From Brachyspira suanatina (GTDB lineage: Bacteria; Spirochaetota; Brachyspiria; Brachyspirales; Brachyspiraceae), in contig NZ_CVLB01000001.1 in assembly GCF_001049755.1 (NCBI RefSeq), positions 62,001-126,000 of the forward strand: a stretch of DNA of 64,000 nt, read 5' to 3'. Position 1 is the first letter of the stretch. The number at the start of each line of letters is the position of its first letter. The position numbers were made by a program, and so were the translations under genes. The notes below the pieces were generated by a model. The model saw nothing but the letters and a program-made list of their open reading frames with translations. It was not told the origin of the DNA and did no database searches. Positions 36,221-44,808 of the stretch are shown here, in pieces.

Positions 36221-36250
36221 TGTAATTAAATTTTAAAACTTATTTTCACT

Positions 36251-36450
36251 CCCCACCCTCAAGATTTTATAATTTTATTTTGCATTAAAACTTATTTTAT
36301 ATTTTTTATTTTAATTAGATTTTATTAGCCCCCACCCAAGTGTTTTTTAAATTTGTTATGCACTTACCGCACGATTAAATATTTTTTTAATTTATAGAAA
36401 TATTATAAAAAGAAATATATTTATATTTGATAATTTGTTTACCGTGCGTT
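36251..36450. repeat. Family A element, copy A5 (left-hand modules), abutting the lysR stop
   Basis: CCCCACCCTCAAG (36251), GCCCCCACCCAAG (36328), TACCGCACGA (36365) and ACCGTGCGTT (36441). The last module ends 5 bases before the 3' end of the LysR gene, and the expected right-hand CTTGGGCGGGC modules are missing, so the element is truncated at the gene. Confidence 0.78.
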
Positions 36451-36455
36451 ATGAA

Positions 36456-37355
36456 TCAAATTTTATTATTAAATTCATTTGTAAGCCTATCTAAAAATAT
36501 TTTGGAAGCCCTTGAAAACTCCTGATTCTTCTTCCAAACTATATTAAGACCAGATTCTAATTTAGGCTTTAAAGGTATAAAACAAATATTTTCATTATGC
36601 ATGTTGTCTATCAATTTATCCAAACTTAAAGCATACCCCATTCCTTCCTTAACCATAATCAATGCATTGTAAAGTAAGTTATATGTAGCTGCTATATTAA
36701 GTTTATCAAAACTATCACCAAACCATCTTATAAAATCATTGTCATTTAATTTATTTTCTATAGCCTGCCTAGACATAATTAAAGGTAAATCTAATAAATC
36801 AGTTTTGGTTATATACTTCTTTTTTGCAAGTTCTGAATCTTTTCTCATAATTACACCCCAAGTATCTTTAGCATGTATTTTTAAATAATCATACTTTGAC
36901 AAATCTGCCGGATCTATTAATACACCAAAATCTAATAATCCTTTATCAAGTTTTTCTGTGATATCATTAAAATTTCCGCTGTAAATATTGTATCTTATAT
37001 GAGGATAAACACTTTGCATCTCTTTCATAACAGAAGCAAGCAAACTCATAGCCCAAGTTTCACCTGCCCCAATGAATATATCACCTGCTATTAATTCATC
37101 TGTAAAATTAAACTCTGCTCTAGTTTTATCTATCATATCTATTATTTCTTCGGCTCTTTTTTTTAATAAAATGCCTTCAGGAGTGAGAATTATATTATTA
37201 TGCTTTCTTTCAAATAGTTTATGCCCTATATCTCTTTCAAGTATATTTATCTGTCTGGATAGATTTGGCTGAGTGAGATTAAGATATTTTGCAGCCTTTG
37301 TAATATTGCCTTCTCTTACAGTTGTTAAAAAATATTTTAAAGCCCTGATTTCCAT
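36456..37355 (-). CDS. LysR-family transcriptional regulator
   Basis: A 299-aa regulator. The winged helix-turn-helix is at residues 1-60 (MEIRALKYFLTTVREGNITK, AAKYLNLTQPNLSRQINILE). The effector domain follows, with GDIFIGAGETWAMSLLASVM and FGVLIDPADLSKYDYL. The ATG at 37355 is chosen because GGAGAG lies just before it and the family starts here; an upstream in-frame ATG would add 19 unlikely residues. Target genes are not obvious: the nearest divergent gene is a phosphatase over 400 bp away. A family B end with TTGACA-17-TATGAA lies about 110 bp upstream, reading into this gene. Confidence 0.9.
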   Translation of the reverse strand: MEIRALKYFLTTVREGNITKAAKYLNLTQPNLSRQINILERDIGHKLFERKHNNIILTPEGILLKKRAEEIIDMIDKTRAEFNFTDELIAGDIFIGAGETWAMSLLASVMKEMQSVYPHIRYNIYSGNFNDITEKLDKGLLDFGVLIDPADLSKYDYLKIHAKDTWGVIMRKDSELAKKKYITKTDLLDLPLIMSRQAIENKLNDNDFIRWFGDSFDKLNIAATYNLLYNALIMVKEGMGYALSLDKLIDNMHNENICFIPLKPKLESGLNIVWKKNQEFSRASKIFLDRLTNEFNNKI

Positions 37356-37463
37356 ATACTCTCCGAAATACATAAACTTTTTATATTCTATAATAATGAA
37401 ATAATAATGCAAATAATTAGTTAATGAATATTAATTTGATTATTATTTGTTATATTTAATTCA

Positions 37464-37720
37464 TACCTAAACAACTATATTTTGTCAAAATAATTTTTTT
37501 AATTTAAAATATTGGCAGGGCTTTGCCCCGCACCCCAGTTCTTTTATTGGTATAAAAGAACCAAAAGAACTGCATTTTTAAGCTAAATTTAGGTTATATC
37601 CTATATTTAATAAGTATATATTTAATATAAAGTTCTAGTAATTGCACTTTTTGCAACTTTTTGCGGCGGGAAAAAGTTGAATAAAAAAAATGACAAAGTT
37701 AAAAATTTTCAGTATATATA
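37464..37720 (-). repeat. Family B intergenic repeat, copy B2 (inverted)
   Basis: Opposite orientation to B1, B3 and B4: starts with the complement of the TTGACA-TTTAGG end and finishes with the complement of TATATACTGAAAATTTTTAA. The interior includes GGCTTTGCCCC, CCAGTTCTTTTATTGGTAT and the CAACTTTTT-GCGGCGGG-AAAAAGTTG hairpin (37654-37679). Confidence 0.78.
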
Positions 37721-37731
37721 AAAAACTAAAA

Positions 37732-37759
37732 TTGACAATTTCAATTATTTAATTATAAT
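37732..37759 (+). promoter_or_regulatory. Promoter of the dual-specificity phosphatase gene
   Basis: TTGACA and TATAAT with a 16-bp spacer, 25 bp before the ATG; GGAG is present at 37772. Confidence 0.78.
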
Positions 37760-37784
37760 GTAAAACTTACTGGAGTTTTTTACT

Positions 37785-38237
37785 ATGAAAAAATTATATA
37801 AAAATCTATATGTAGGTAATGACAGAGATTGTGCTGAGTTTAAAGGGGCTATAGTTCATGCTTGCCAAAGCTGTTTTGTTAGAGGTGTAAGAGGAAATAT
37901 AGGCGATAAAAAAGTATATCAAAATAATAATGATTTATATTTGAATTTACTTGATATAAGCAGTTTATCTTTTGAATATGCCTTTCCTATGATAAAAAGA
38001 GCTATGGAGTTTATAGATGAACATATAAATGATATGGAGGTATTGGTTCATTGTAATTTCGGCATGTCAAGATCTCCATCTATAGCACTTCTTTATATGG
38101 CAAGAAAAGGCTATATAAGTAATACTTCATTCAAAGATGCTTTAAGAGATTTTCATGAAATATACACTTACTATTCACCTGGAATGGGAATGTATAGATA
38201 CTTCGATAATTATTGGTACGAAATAATGAGTTTTTAG
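37785..38237 (+). CDS. Dual-specificity/tyrosine protein phosphatase
   Basis: A 150-aa protein of the cysteine phosphatase superfamily. The P-loop VLVHCNFGMSRSPSIALLY (Cys near residue 89) gives the HCX5R motif; the likely general-acid Asp is in LNLLDISS. Length is that of a bare DUSP catalytic domain with no regulatory part. Substrate unknown; these enzymes act on phosphoproteins, nucleotides or sugars. It ends just before the promoter of the riboflavin operon. Confidence 0.85.
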   Translation: MKKLYKNLYVGNDRDCAEFKGAIVHACQSCFVRGVRGNIGDKKVYQNNNDLYLNLLDISSLSFEYAFPMIKRAMEFIDEHINDMEVLVHCNFGMSRSPSIALLYMARKGYISNTSFKDALRDFHEIYTYYSPGMGMYRYFDNYWYEIMSF

Positions 38238-38253
38238 CATTATAGCGAAATAC

Positions 38254-38282
38254 TTGACAATATAAAATATTTGTATTATACT
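38254..38282 (+). promoter_or_regulatory. Promoter of the riboflavin operon
   Basis: TTGACA and TATACT separated by 17 bp, placing the transcript start just before the FMN aptamer. Confidence 0.85.
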
Positions 38283-38293
38283 ATTACATATAA

Positions 38294-38421
38294 ATCTTCG
38301 GGGCTAGGTGAAATTCCATACCGGCGGTAAAGTCCGCGAGCCTTTTTGATGTTCCTTATTCAAAAACGGCAGATTTGGTGCGATTCCAAAACCGACAGTT
38401 AAAGTCTGGATGGTAGAAGAT
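38294..38421 (+). promoter_or_regulatory. FMN riboswitch (RFN element)
   Basis: Has the closing stem ATCTTCG/AGAAGAT and the conserved core pieces GGGCTAGGTGAAATTCC, ACCGGCGGTAAAGTCCGCGA, GGCAGATTTGGTGCGATTCC and AAACCGACAGTTAAAGTC. A terminator hairpin follows 34 bases later, so FMN binding would stop transcription before ribD. It reports vitamin B2 cofactor level to the biosynthetic genes. Confidence 0.97.
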
Positions 38422-38454
38422 AAAATTAATGTAAACTACTACATAAAATAATGG

Positions 38455-38491
38455 CTCTAATTGTTATTTTTTAACATTTAGAGTTTTTTTG
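38455..38491 (+). terminator. Expression-platform terminator of the FMN riboswitch
   Basis: CTCTAA-TGTTA pairs with TAACA-TTAGAG around a T-rich loop, then eight T. It lies between the aptamer and ribD, as expected for transcriptional attenuation. Confidence 0.88.
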
Positions 38492-38566
38492 TTTACAAGT
38501 CAAAAAATCCGCCAATTAAAAACCTCAAAGATTAATAAAAAATATTTTTTTAAGAGTATTAGCATT

Positions 38567-39676
38567 ATGCAGAACAATATGCATGAAAAGTACATGAAAA
38601 TGGCTATAGAAGAAGCTAAAAAAGGAGAAGGTTTTACAAGTCCTAATCCTTTGGTTGGTGCTGTTATAGTGAAAGATGGAAAAGTTATAGGCATTGGATA
38701 CCATAAAAAATGCGGTGAAAATCATGCAGAGATTAATGCTTTCTTAGATGCCAAAGAAAAAGGCGAAAATGTTGAAGATGCTGATATATATGTAACTTTA
38801 GAGCCTTGTTCTCATTATGGAAAAACTCCTCCTTGTGCTGATGCTATTATAAAAAATAAGTTAAAAAGAGTGATTATAGGATGTGTTGATTCTAATCCTA
38901 AAGTAGCAGGAAACGGAATAAAAAAATTAAAAGATGCTGGTATTGAAGTTGTAGTAAATGTGCTTGAAGAAGAATGCAGAAAATTAAATGAGGTTTTCTT
39001 CTATTATATAGCTAATAAAAGACCATTTATTGTTATGAAATATGCTATGACTATGGATGGCAAAATAGCTACTGTAAGTGGAAAATCAAAATGGATAACT
39101 TCAGAAAAAACTAGAGAGCATTCTCATAGATTTAGAAATAAATACTCTGCTATAATGGTTGGAATAAATACTATAATAGAAGATAATCCTACACTTAATT
39201 GCAGACTTCCAAATACTAGAAATCCTATAAGAATAATTTTGGATAGTTCATTAAAAATAGATTTGAATTCTAATATTTGTAAAACAGCAAAAGAAATAAA
39301 AACTTTTATAGCTACTATTAGAGATGATGATAAAAAAATAAAAGAACTTGAAAGTGTAGGTATAGAGATAATAAAAACAGAAAATGATAATGGCAAAGTA
39401 AGTTTAAAAGATTTGATGAGAATACTTGGAGAAGAAAAAGATATTGACAGTGTGTATGTTGAAGGCGGTGCTGCTTTACATGCTAGTTTATTAAAAGAAA
39501 AGTTAGTAAATAAGGCTTTGATTTATATAGCACCAAAAATATTCGGAGGTATTGAAGCAAAAAGCCCTATAGGAGGCGAAGGAATAGATGATCCTGATAA
39601 TGCTGTTAAACTTACGGAAGGCAGCATAACAAAAATAGAAAACGATTTGTTTTTGGAGTATTATTTAAAATATTAA
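38567..39676 (+). CDS. ribD: Bifunctional riboflavin biosynthesis deaminase/reductase RibD
   Basis: A 369-aa protein. The N-terminal deaminase carries the zinc motif NHAEINAF and PCSHYGKTPPCADAIIKN; the C-terminal reductase starts at PFIVMKYAMTMDGKIATVSG and includes KWITSEKTREHSHRFR and YVEGGAALHASLL. It deaminates and reduces the GTP-derived pyrimidine in riboflavin synthesis. The ATG at 38567 is preferred: the frame opens earlier at 38489, but that lies inside the terminator T-run and adds residues absent from the family. First gene after the FMN riboswitch. Confidence 0.95.
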   Translation: MQNNMHEKYMKMAIEEAKKGEGFTSPNPLVGAVIVKDGKVIGIGYHKKCGENHAEINAFLDAKEKGENVEDADIYVTLEPCSHYGKTPPCADAIIKNKLKRVIIGCVDSNPKVAGNGIKKLKDAGIEVVVNVLEEECRKLNEVFFYYIANKRPFIVMKYAMTMDGKIATVSGKSKWITSEKTREHSHRFRNKYSAIMVGINTIIEDNPTLNCRLPNTRNPIRIILDSSLKIDLNSNICKTAKEIKTFIATIRDDDKKIKELESVGIEIIKTENDNGKVSLKDLMRILGEEKDIDSVYVEGGAALHASLLKEKLVNKALIYIAPKIFGGIEAKSPIGGEGIDDPDNAVKLTEGSITKIENDLFLEYYLKY

Positions 39677-39722
39677 TTTGTAAATAAAATATATTAATAT
39701 TATACGAAACTAATTTTATACT

Positions 39723-39760
39723 TACACTTTTTGGTACTTTTTGCGGCGGGAAAAAGTACA
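39723..39760 (+). repeat. Covariant GCGGCGGG-loop hairpin between ribD and ribE
   Basis: GTACTTTTT pairs with AAAAAGTAC around the same GCGGCGGG loop (39734-39759). Compared with the copies at 20904 and 37654 the outer stem bases changed on both arms (CAAC/GTTG to GTAC/GTAC), keeping pairing. Confidence 0.8.
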
Positions 39761-39789
39761 GAAATTATTTAAGAGAGAAAATATTAATA

Positions 39790-40431
39790 ATGTTTACTGG
39801 TATAGTTGAAGAAATAGGAACTGTTAAATCTGTACAAAGCAAAGTTATAACAATAGAAGCTAGCAAAATATTTGATGATTTGCATTTAGGTGATAGTGTT
39901 GCTGTTAATGGTACTTGTTTAACTGTATCTAGTTTTGATAATAAAATATTTAATGCTGATGTTACTCAAGAAACTTTGAACCGCACTAATTTAGGAAGTT
40001 TAAAAAATGGAAGTAAAGTTAATCTTGAAAGAGCTATGACTTTAAGCGGAAGATTCGGCGGTCATATAGTAAGCGGACATATTGACGGAGTGGGAAGCAT
40101 TAAGTCTATGAAGAAAGATGACAATGCTATAATACTCACTATTGAAGTGCCTAAACACTTAATGAAATATATAGTAGAAAAAGGTTCCGTTGCTGTTGAC
40201 GGCATAAGTTTGACAGTGGCAAGTTTAACCGATAATACTTTTTCTATAGCAGTTATTCCTCATACATTAAAGGAAACTGTACTTTATTATAAAAAAGAAG
40301 GTGATAAGGTTAATGTAGAAAATGATGTTATAGGCAAATATGTTGAAAGGCTTTTAACATTTAAAGAAGATAATGATGATAGTAAAAAATCCAATATAAC
40401 AATGGAATTTTTACTTAAAAATGGTTTTTAA
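39790..40431 (+). CDS. ribE: Riboflavin synthase alpha chain
   Basis: A 213-aa enzyme that dismutates two lumazine molecules into riboflavin. The start MFTGIVEEIGTVKSVQ is the family hallmark. Two related barrels follow, each with the S-V-A-V-N/D-G pattern: GDSVAVNGTCLTVSS with FNADVTQETLNRTNLG, and KGSVAVDGISLTVASL with FSIAVIPHTLKETVL. GGHIVSGHIDGVG is also present. Length is normal. Second gene of the operon. Confidence 0.96.
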   Translation: MFTGIVEEIGTVKSVQSKVITIEASKIFDDLHLGDSVAVNGTCLTVSSFDNKIFNADVTQETLNRTNLGSLKNGSKVNLERAMTLSGRFGGHIVSGHIDGVGSIKSMKKDDNAIILTIEVPKHLMKYIVEKGSVAVDGISLTVASLTDNTFSIAVIPHTLKETVLYYKKEGDKVNVENDVIGKYVERLLTFKEDNDDSKKSNITMEFLLKNGF

Positions 40432-40437
40432 TAATTA

Positions 40438-40487
40438 TGCACTTTTTACAGCTTTTTACAGCTAATAAATATTAGGAAAAAGTTGAA
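40438..40487 (+). repeat. Degenerate copy of the hairpin repeat between ribE and ribBA
   Basis: Starts TGCACTTTTTACAGCTTTTT and ends GGAAAAAGTTGAATAAAA like the intact hairpin copies, but the GCGGCGGG loop is replaced by AT-rich sequence. Confidence 0.6.
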
Positions 40488-40513
40488 TAAAAAATAAAAA
40501 TGGAGCATTAAAA

Positions 40514-41713
40514 ATGGAAAATGTTTACAGCACTATTGATGAAGCTTTAGAGGATTTAAGAAACGGAAAAATTATAGTTGTTTCTGATGATGAAGATAGA
40601 GAAAATGAAGGCGATTTAATCTGTGCGGCAGAATTTGCTACTACAGAAAATATCAACTTTATGGCTACTTATGCTAAGGGTTTGATATGTATGCCTATGA
40701 GTAAAGAAATTACTAATAAATTAAATTTAAATCAAATGGTTACAAAAAATACTGATAATCATGAAACAGCTTTTACAGTATCTATTGACCATGTTGAAAC
40801 TACAACAGGTATATCAGCAGTTGAAAGATCAATTACTGCTTTAAAAGTTATTGATGAGAATTCTAAACCAGAAGATTTTAGACGTCCCGGTCATATGTTC
40901 CCATTACTTGCAAAAGAAGGCGGAGTATTAGTAAGAATGGGACATACTGAGGCTACTGTTGATTTGATGAGATTAGCAGGTTTAAAAGAATGCGGTTTAT
41001 GCTGCGAGATTATGAGAGATGATGGTGATATGATGAGAAGAGATGATTTGATTGATTTCGCTAAAAAACATAATCTAAAGATGATCACTGTTTCTGATTT
41101 GATTGACTATAGAAAAAAGAATGAAGATTTAATGGAGCTTTATGCTAAGGCTAAAATGCCTACTAAATATGGTGAGTTTGAAATACTTACTTTCGTAAAT
41201 AAAATCACAAAAGAACATCATGTTGTTTTAACTATGGGAGATATTTCAAGCGGAGAAGATGTACTTTGCAGAGTTCATTCTGAATGTTTAACAGGCGATG
41301 CATTAGGTTCAAAAAGATGCGATTGCGGTGAACAATATGATTATGCTATGAGAAAAATTGCTGAGGAAGGCAGGGGCATAATGGTTTATATGCGTCAGGA
41401 AGGAAGAGGAATAGGACTTGTTAATAAATTAAGAGCTTATGAACTTCAGGACAGCGGACTTGATACAGTTGATGCTAATATAGCTTTGGGATTTAGAGAT
41501 GATATGCGTGAATATTATGAGGCTTATCAAATGCTTAAAAATTTGGGAGTTAAGAGCATAAAAATAATGACTAATAACCCAGATAAAATAAAGTATTTGA
41601 ATAATTACGGCTTAGAGATAAAAGACAGAGTACCTATACAGATAGAAGCTTCAGAGTACGATGCATTTTATCTAAAGACTAAAAAAGAGCGTATGGGTCA
41701 TATTTTAGATTAA
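40514..41713 (+). CDS. ribBA: Bifunctional 3,4-DHBP synthase/GTP cyclohydrolase II
   Basis: A 399-aa fusion. The N-terminal DHBP synthase has [40 protein letters not shown] and [13 protein letters not shown]. The C-terminal GTP cyclohydrolase II has [20 protein letters not shown] (zinc Cys residues), [20 protein letters not shown] and [13 protein letters not shown]. It supplies both branches of riboflavin precursor synthesis. It ends at a strong hairpin, after which an Rpn-family gene separates it from ribH. Confidence 0.97.
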   Translation: MENVYSTIDEALEDLRNGKIIVVSDDEDRENEGDLICAAEFATTENINFMATYAKGLICMPMSKEITNKLNLNQMVTKNTDNHETAFTVSIDHVETTTGISAVERSITALKVIDENSKPEDFRRPGHMFPLLAKEGGVLVRMGHTEATVDLMRLAGLKECGLCCEIMRDDGDMMRRDDLIDFAKKHNLKMITVSDLIDYRKKNEDLMELYAKAKMPTKYGEFEILTFVNKITKEHHVVLTMGDISSGEDVLCRVHSECLTGDALGSKRCDCGEQYDYAMRKIAEEGRGIMVYMRQEGRGIGLVNKLRAYELQDSGLDTVDANIALGFRDDMREYYEAYQMLKNLGVKSIKIMTNNPDKIKYLNNYGLEIKDRVPIQIEASEYDAFYLKTKKERMGHILD

Positions 41714-41729
41714 ATATAAAAAATAAAAA

Positions 41730-41800
41730 ATTACTAGCTGACAAAGGAAGTTGCTAGAACTTATTGCTATAGACATACAAAGCAAGCTAGTAATTTTTTA
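41730..41800 (+). terminator. Terminator after ribBA, formed in the left flank of the Rpn insertion
   Basis: ATTACTAGCT (41730) pairs perfectly with AGCTAGTAAT (41785), followed by a run of six T. The loop contains the 45-bp direct repeat that recurs downstream of the Rpn gene. Confidence 0.78.
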
Positions 41801-41817
41801 TGATATAGACTAGCATT

Positions 41818-41845
41818 TTGACATTTATATTAATTTTATTATAAT
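41818..41845 (+). promoter_or_regulatory. Promoter of the Rpn-family gene
   Basis: TTGACA and TATAAT with a 16-bp spacer. The -10 box ends only 9 bases before the ATG at 41855, leaving no room for a ribosome-binding site: a leaderless mRNA is likely. Confidence 0.7.
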
Positions 41846-41854
41846 GTTTGTATT

Positions 41855-42703
41855 ATGGATAATGTAAAATATTTTAATACATTGAATGATTATTTTGTAA
41901 GATATCTTTTATCTGATAGAGGAAGTGAAGCAATATTGTTGGATTTTATTAATTCAATAATGCTTGACTCCAATATGAAGACATTTAGAAGTGTTGAAAT
42001 ACTAACTCCATTTAATTATAAAGAAAATTATGAAGATAAAGAAACAATTACAGATGTAAAATGTATAACTCAAAATGGTTCAGTTGTTATAATAGAGATT
42101 CAGCTTCAAGGAAATTCAAGGTTTCCAGAGAGAATACTTTATTATTGGGCTTCTAATTACAGCAAGCTTTTAAAGCAGGGTGAAAAATACGATGCACTAA
42201 CTCCTGTAATTAGTATTAATCTTCTTAATTTTAATTTAGATGATTCAGAAAATATTCATTCCTGCTATATGATTTATGATACAGGTAATCAAAGATTATT
42301 AACTGATCATTTACAAATACACATAATTGAAGTAAAAAAATTTAAATACAATTTATTAAAACCTGATTTAAATTGCTGGCTTAAATTTTTTACTATAAAG
42401 GAAGGTGATAATAAGGAGGTTATAATGTCAGAATTAGTAAAAGAAAAGCCTATAATGGAAGAAGTACAAAGAAGATATAATAACTTCATTAAAGATAGAT
42501 TGATGATGAATGAATATGATAAGAGGCAGGCATATTTATATGGTAATCAAATAATGCTTGAAGAGGAGAGAAGATTAGGTATTGAAGAAGGTAAAAAAGA
42601 ACAGCAAATATTTATAGCTAGAAACTTTAAAAAATCTGGTATAGATATAAAAATAATTAGTGAAAATACAGGTTTGAGTATAGAAGAAATAGAAAACTTG
42701 TGA
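41855..42703 (+). CDS. Rpn-family recombination-promoting nuclease/putative transposase (PD-(D/E)XK)
   Basis: A 282-aa protein. DYFVRYLLSDRGSEAILLDF near the start is the typical opening of the family. The nuclease core is in ETITDVKCITQNGSVVIIEI plus QLQGN (D...E-x-Q, the PD-(D/E)XK pattern). The middle carries the family segments RILYYWASNYSKLLKQGEKY and PVISINLLNF; the charged C-terminal part ends ISENTGLSIEEIENL. Relatives cut DNA and raise recombination, and are common in multiple copies in gut bacteria. It lies between ribBA and ribH. Confidence 0.85.
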   Translation: MDNVKYFNTLNDYFVRYLLSDRGSEAILLDFINSIMLDSNMKTFRSVEILTPFNYKENYEDKETITDVKCITQNGSVVIIEIQLQGNSRFPERILYYWASNYSKLLKQGEKYDALTPVISINLLNFNLDDSENIHSCYMIYDTGNQRLLTDHLQIHIIEVKKFKYNLLKPDLNCWLKFFTIKEGDNKEVIMSELVKEKPIMEEVQRRYNNFIKDRLMMNEYDKRQAYLYGNQIMLEEERRLGIEEGKKEQQIFIARNFKKSGIDIKIISENTGLSIEEIENL

Positions 42704-42896
42704 GTATCTGATATTCATAAGGATGTTAGAGCTTATTAATAAACAAGTTTTTTATATATAATAAAAGAATGGAGCATATATTAGATTGAATTTAAAAATA
42801 AAAAATTGAGAGCCTCTGGAAACTAATAAAGAAAGTTGCTAGAACTTTTTCCATAGGCATTAAAGCGAGCCAACCAAGTAGGTACCTTTGGTAAGC

Positions 42897-42920
42897 AGCC
42901 AGTAACTTTAGTTGCTGGCT
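42897..42920 (+). other. Stable hairpin upstream of ribH
   Basis: AGCCAGTAAC pairs with GTTGCTGGCT (one G-U pair) over a TTTA loop, 57 bases before the ribH start. No T-run follows, so it is not a terminator; it may be a leader or processing structure, or part of the inserted segment. Confidence 0.5.
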
Positions 42921-42976
42921 TATAATAGCGATGGCGAGCATAGCAATAATAATAAAATTTAAAAAGGATAGTTAAG

Positions 42977-43447
42977 ATGAAAACTTTTGAAGGAAAACTC
43001 GTTAGTGAAAAACCAATTAAAATTGGTATAGTGTGTGCTAGATTCAATGAATTCATTGTCTCTAAACTTTTGGGCGGTGCTTTAGATGCTTTATCTCGTC
43101 ATAACATAAAAGACGATGATATCAGTGTTGCTTGGGTGCCTGGTGCTTTTGAGATACCTCTTATTGCTTCTAAAATGGCTAAATCTAAAAAGTATGATGC
43201 TGTTGTTTGTTTGGGTGCTGTTATAAGAGGCTCTACTACTCATTATGATTATGTTTGTGCTGAAGTATCAAAAGGTATTGCTAATGTTTCTCTTAATTCT
43301 GATATACCTGTAATGTTCGGTGTGCTTACTACTGAAAATATTGAACAGGCTATTGAAAGAGCTGGAACTAAAGCTGGAAACAAGGGATTTGATTCTGCTA
43401 TGGCTGCTATTGAAATGGTTAATTTAATCAGAGAAATAGAAAAATAA
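42977..43447 (+). CDS. ribH: 6,7-dimethyl-8-ribityllumazine synthase
   Basis: A 156-aa enzyme that joins the pyrimidine and DHBP to form lumazine. It shows [58 protein letters not shown] (active-site His) and [20 protein letters not shown]. Length is normal and AAGGA precedes the ATG. It is the fourth riboflavin gene, but the ribBA terminator and the inserted Rpn gene separate it from the others, so riboswitch control of ribH is uncertain. Confidence 0.96.
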   Translation: MKTFEGKLVSEKPIKIGIVCARFNEFIVSKLLGGALDALSRHNIKDDDISVAWVPGAFEIPLIASKMAKSKKYDAVVCLGAVIRGSTTHYDYVCAEVSKGIANVSLNSDIPVMFGVLTTENIEQAIERAGTKAGNKGFDSAMAAIEMVNLIREIEK

Positions 43448-43487
43448 AATATCTATTAATAATATTATTTGTCATTTAGTTTTATTA

Positions 43488-43532
43488 AAGCATAAAGAGC
43501 ATGATATAAAATGTTCTTTATGCTTTTTTAGT
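43488..43532 (+). terminator. Rho-independent terminator of ribH
   Basis: AAAGCATAAAGAGCAT pairs with ATGTTCTTTATGCTTT, followed by T-rich sequence. Confidence 0.92.
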
Positions 43533-43665
43533 TTAAGTAAAAAATATAGTTTGTGCTTAAAATAGTTATTTTTATAGTAGTTTTATTTACTATTTATTAT
43601 AATTAAAAACTTTATAAATATAGTCTAAATTATATAATTGCAATCAAAAATAATTTGGAAATATT

Positions 43666-44084
43666 ATGTCAGAGAATATTTGTTAGAAACATAGATTTAA
43701 GAATTTTGAAAAAGCATTTAATTTACTAAAAAGTGTATTTGAGAAAGAGAAATAAATGAATTATCTTTATTAGAGCAAGAAGGTGTTATTCAAAGATTCG
43801 AATATACTTATGAATTGGCTTGGAAAACTTTGAAAGATTATTTAGAATATAATGGAAGTTTAAACAATATAGATATATCCCCAGGAAATATTTTTAAAGA
43901 AGAATATTCAGCAAATATTATCAAAAATAAAGATGATTTTATTGATATGATGTTAAGCTGTAATTTACTTTCACATACTTATGATTTTATTAAATTCAAA
44001 GAAATTATTATCAAGATAAAAAATAATTCTTTGAAAATACTTAATGAATTATATAATTTCTTTTTGGAAAAAATAAATGATTAA
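43666..44084 (+). pseudogene. Decayed HI0074-like nucleotidyltransferase-substrate-binding protein
   Basis: Translation in two frames gives FKNFEKAFNLLKSVFEKE, then, after a frameshift near 43753, NELSLLEQEGVIQRFEYTYE and LAWKTLKDYLEYNG, which is the HI0074/HEPN-type signature. In-frame stops (TAG at 43684-43686 and TAA at 43753-43755) break the 5' part. Only an 89-residue 3' part is open (43815-44084). With the following gene it was probably a HEPN/MNT toxin-antitoxin-like pair. Confidence 0.75.
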
Positions 44085-44097
44085 AGGATAAATATTA

Positions 44098-44388
44098 ATG
44101 CTTGATGAAAAGATAAAATAAGGTATAAAAAATATATGCAGTTCTTATTATAATATAGAAAAAGTTATACTGTTTGGTTCTAGGGCATTGGATAGAGAAA
44201 AATATAATTAGGATATAGATTTAGCTGTAATTGGAAAGTTTGATTTACTATTTTGCTAAAGACTAAAAGAAGAATTATCAGAGATTCCTACTCTTTTAAA
44301 ATTCGATGTTATTTCTTATAATGATATAGAAAATCAAGAATTAATAAATGATATAAAAAATCATGGAAAAATTATTTATAAAAAATAG
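44098..44388 (+). pseudogene. Decayed MNT-type minimal nucleotidyltransferase
   Basis: A 97-codon frame beginning MLDEKIK carries VILFGSRALDREKYN then DIDLAVIGKFDLLF, then LKEELSEIPTLLKFDVISY. GSRA and DIDLAV are the nucleotidyltransferase motifs. Three in-frame stops (after DEKIK, after EKYN and after LLFC) make it a pseudogene. It follows the decayed HI0074-like gene at 13 bp, the usual order of such pairs. Confidence 0.8.
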
Positions 44389-44470
44389 TATTAATGATAT
44401 TTGATGAATAATGTATCATTATAGCAGGGAAATATTTCCTCATTAATATATTCTATAATCAATTTTTTTT

Positions 44471-44800
44471 ATATATACTGAAACGATTTCATTTTGCCGA
44501 CTACTACACATTATGTAATTATTATCAACTTTTTTACCGCACAAAAAAGTTGCAAAAAACGCAATTGTTAGAACTTTATATTAAAAATATATGTATTAAA
44601 TGTATTGTATAACCTAAATTTAGACTAAAAATGCAGTTTTTCGCGAAGCGTATCCGAGCCTGTCGAGGATATAGGTTCTCACCGAAGGCGGGCTGTGCCT
44701 TATACCAATAAAAGAACTGGGGTATGGGGCAAAGCCACAGATATTAAAAACAAAATATAACTTTATTTTTTGACAAAGTATAGTTGTTTAGGTATATATT
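44471..44800 (+). repeat. Family B intergenic repeat, copy B3
   Basis: Has ATATATACTGAAA at the left, a 10-bp hairpin CAACTTTTTT/AAAAAAGTTG with loop ACCGCAC (44526-44552), GAGCCTGTCGAGGATATAGG inside, and the TTGACAAAGTATAGTTG-TTTAGGTATATA end that abuts the 3' end of the ankyrin gene. The gap 44389-44808 holds nothing else. Confidence 0.8.
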
Positions 44801-44808
44801 AAAAAGTA

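Larger units (their letters stand above)
41743..42870 (+). mobile_element. Possible mobile unit: Rpn-family gene bracketed by about 45-bp direct repeats
   Basis: The left flank (41743-41787) and right flank (42828-42870) share GAAGTTGCTAGAACTT-like sequence, then ATAG-CAT and a final AGC-AGC. They frame the nuclease gene and interrupt the expected contiguous rib operon. No transposase-type terminal inverted repeats were found, so recombination or gene duplication is as likely as transposition. Confidence 0.45.

Noticed and set aside
44098-44388. Recoded stop codons (alternative genetic code) in the nucleotidyltransferase gene
   Set aside because: Both TAA and TAG occur in frame here, while neighbouring intact genes use both as normal stops; pseudogene decay is simpler.
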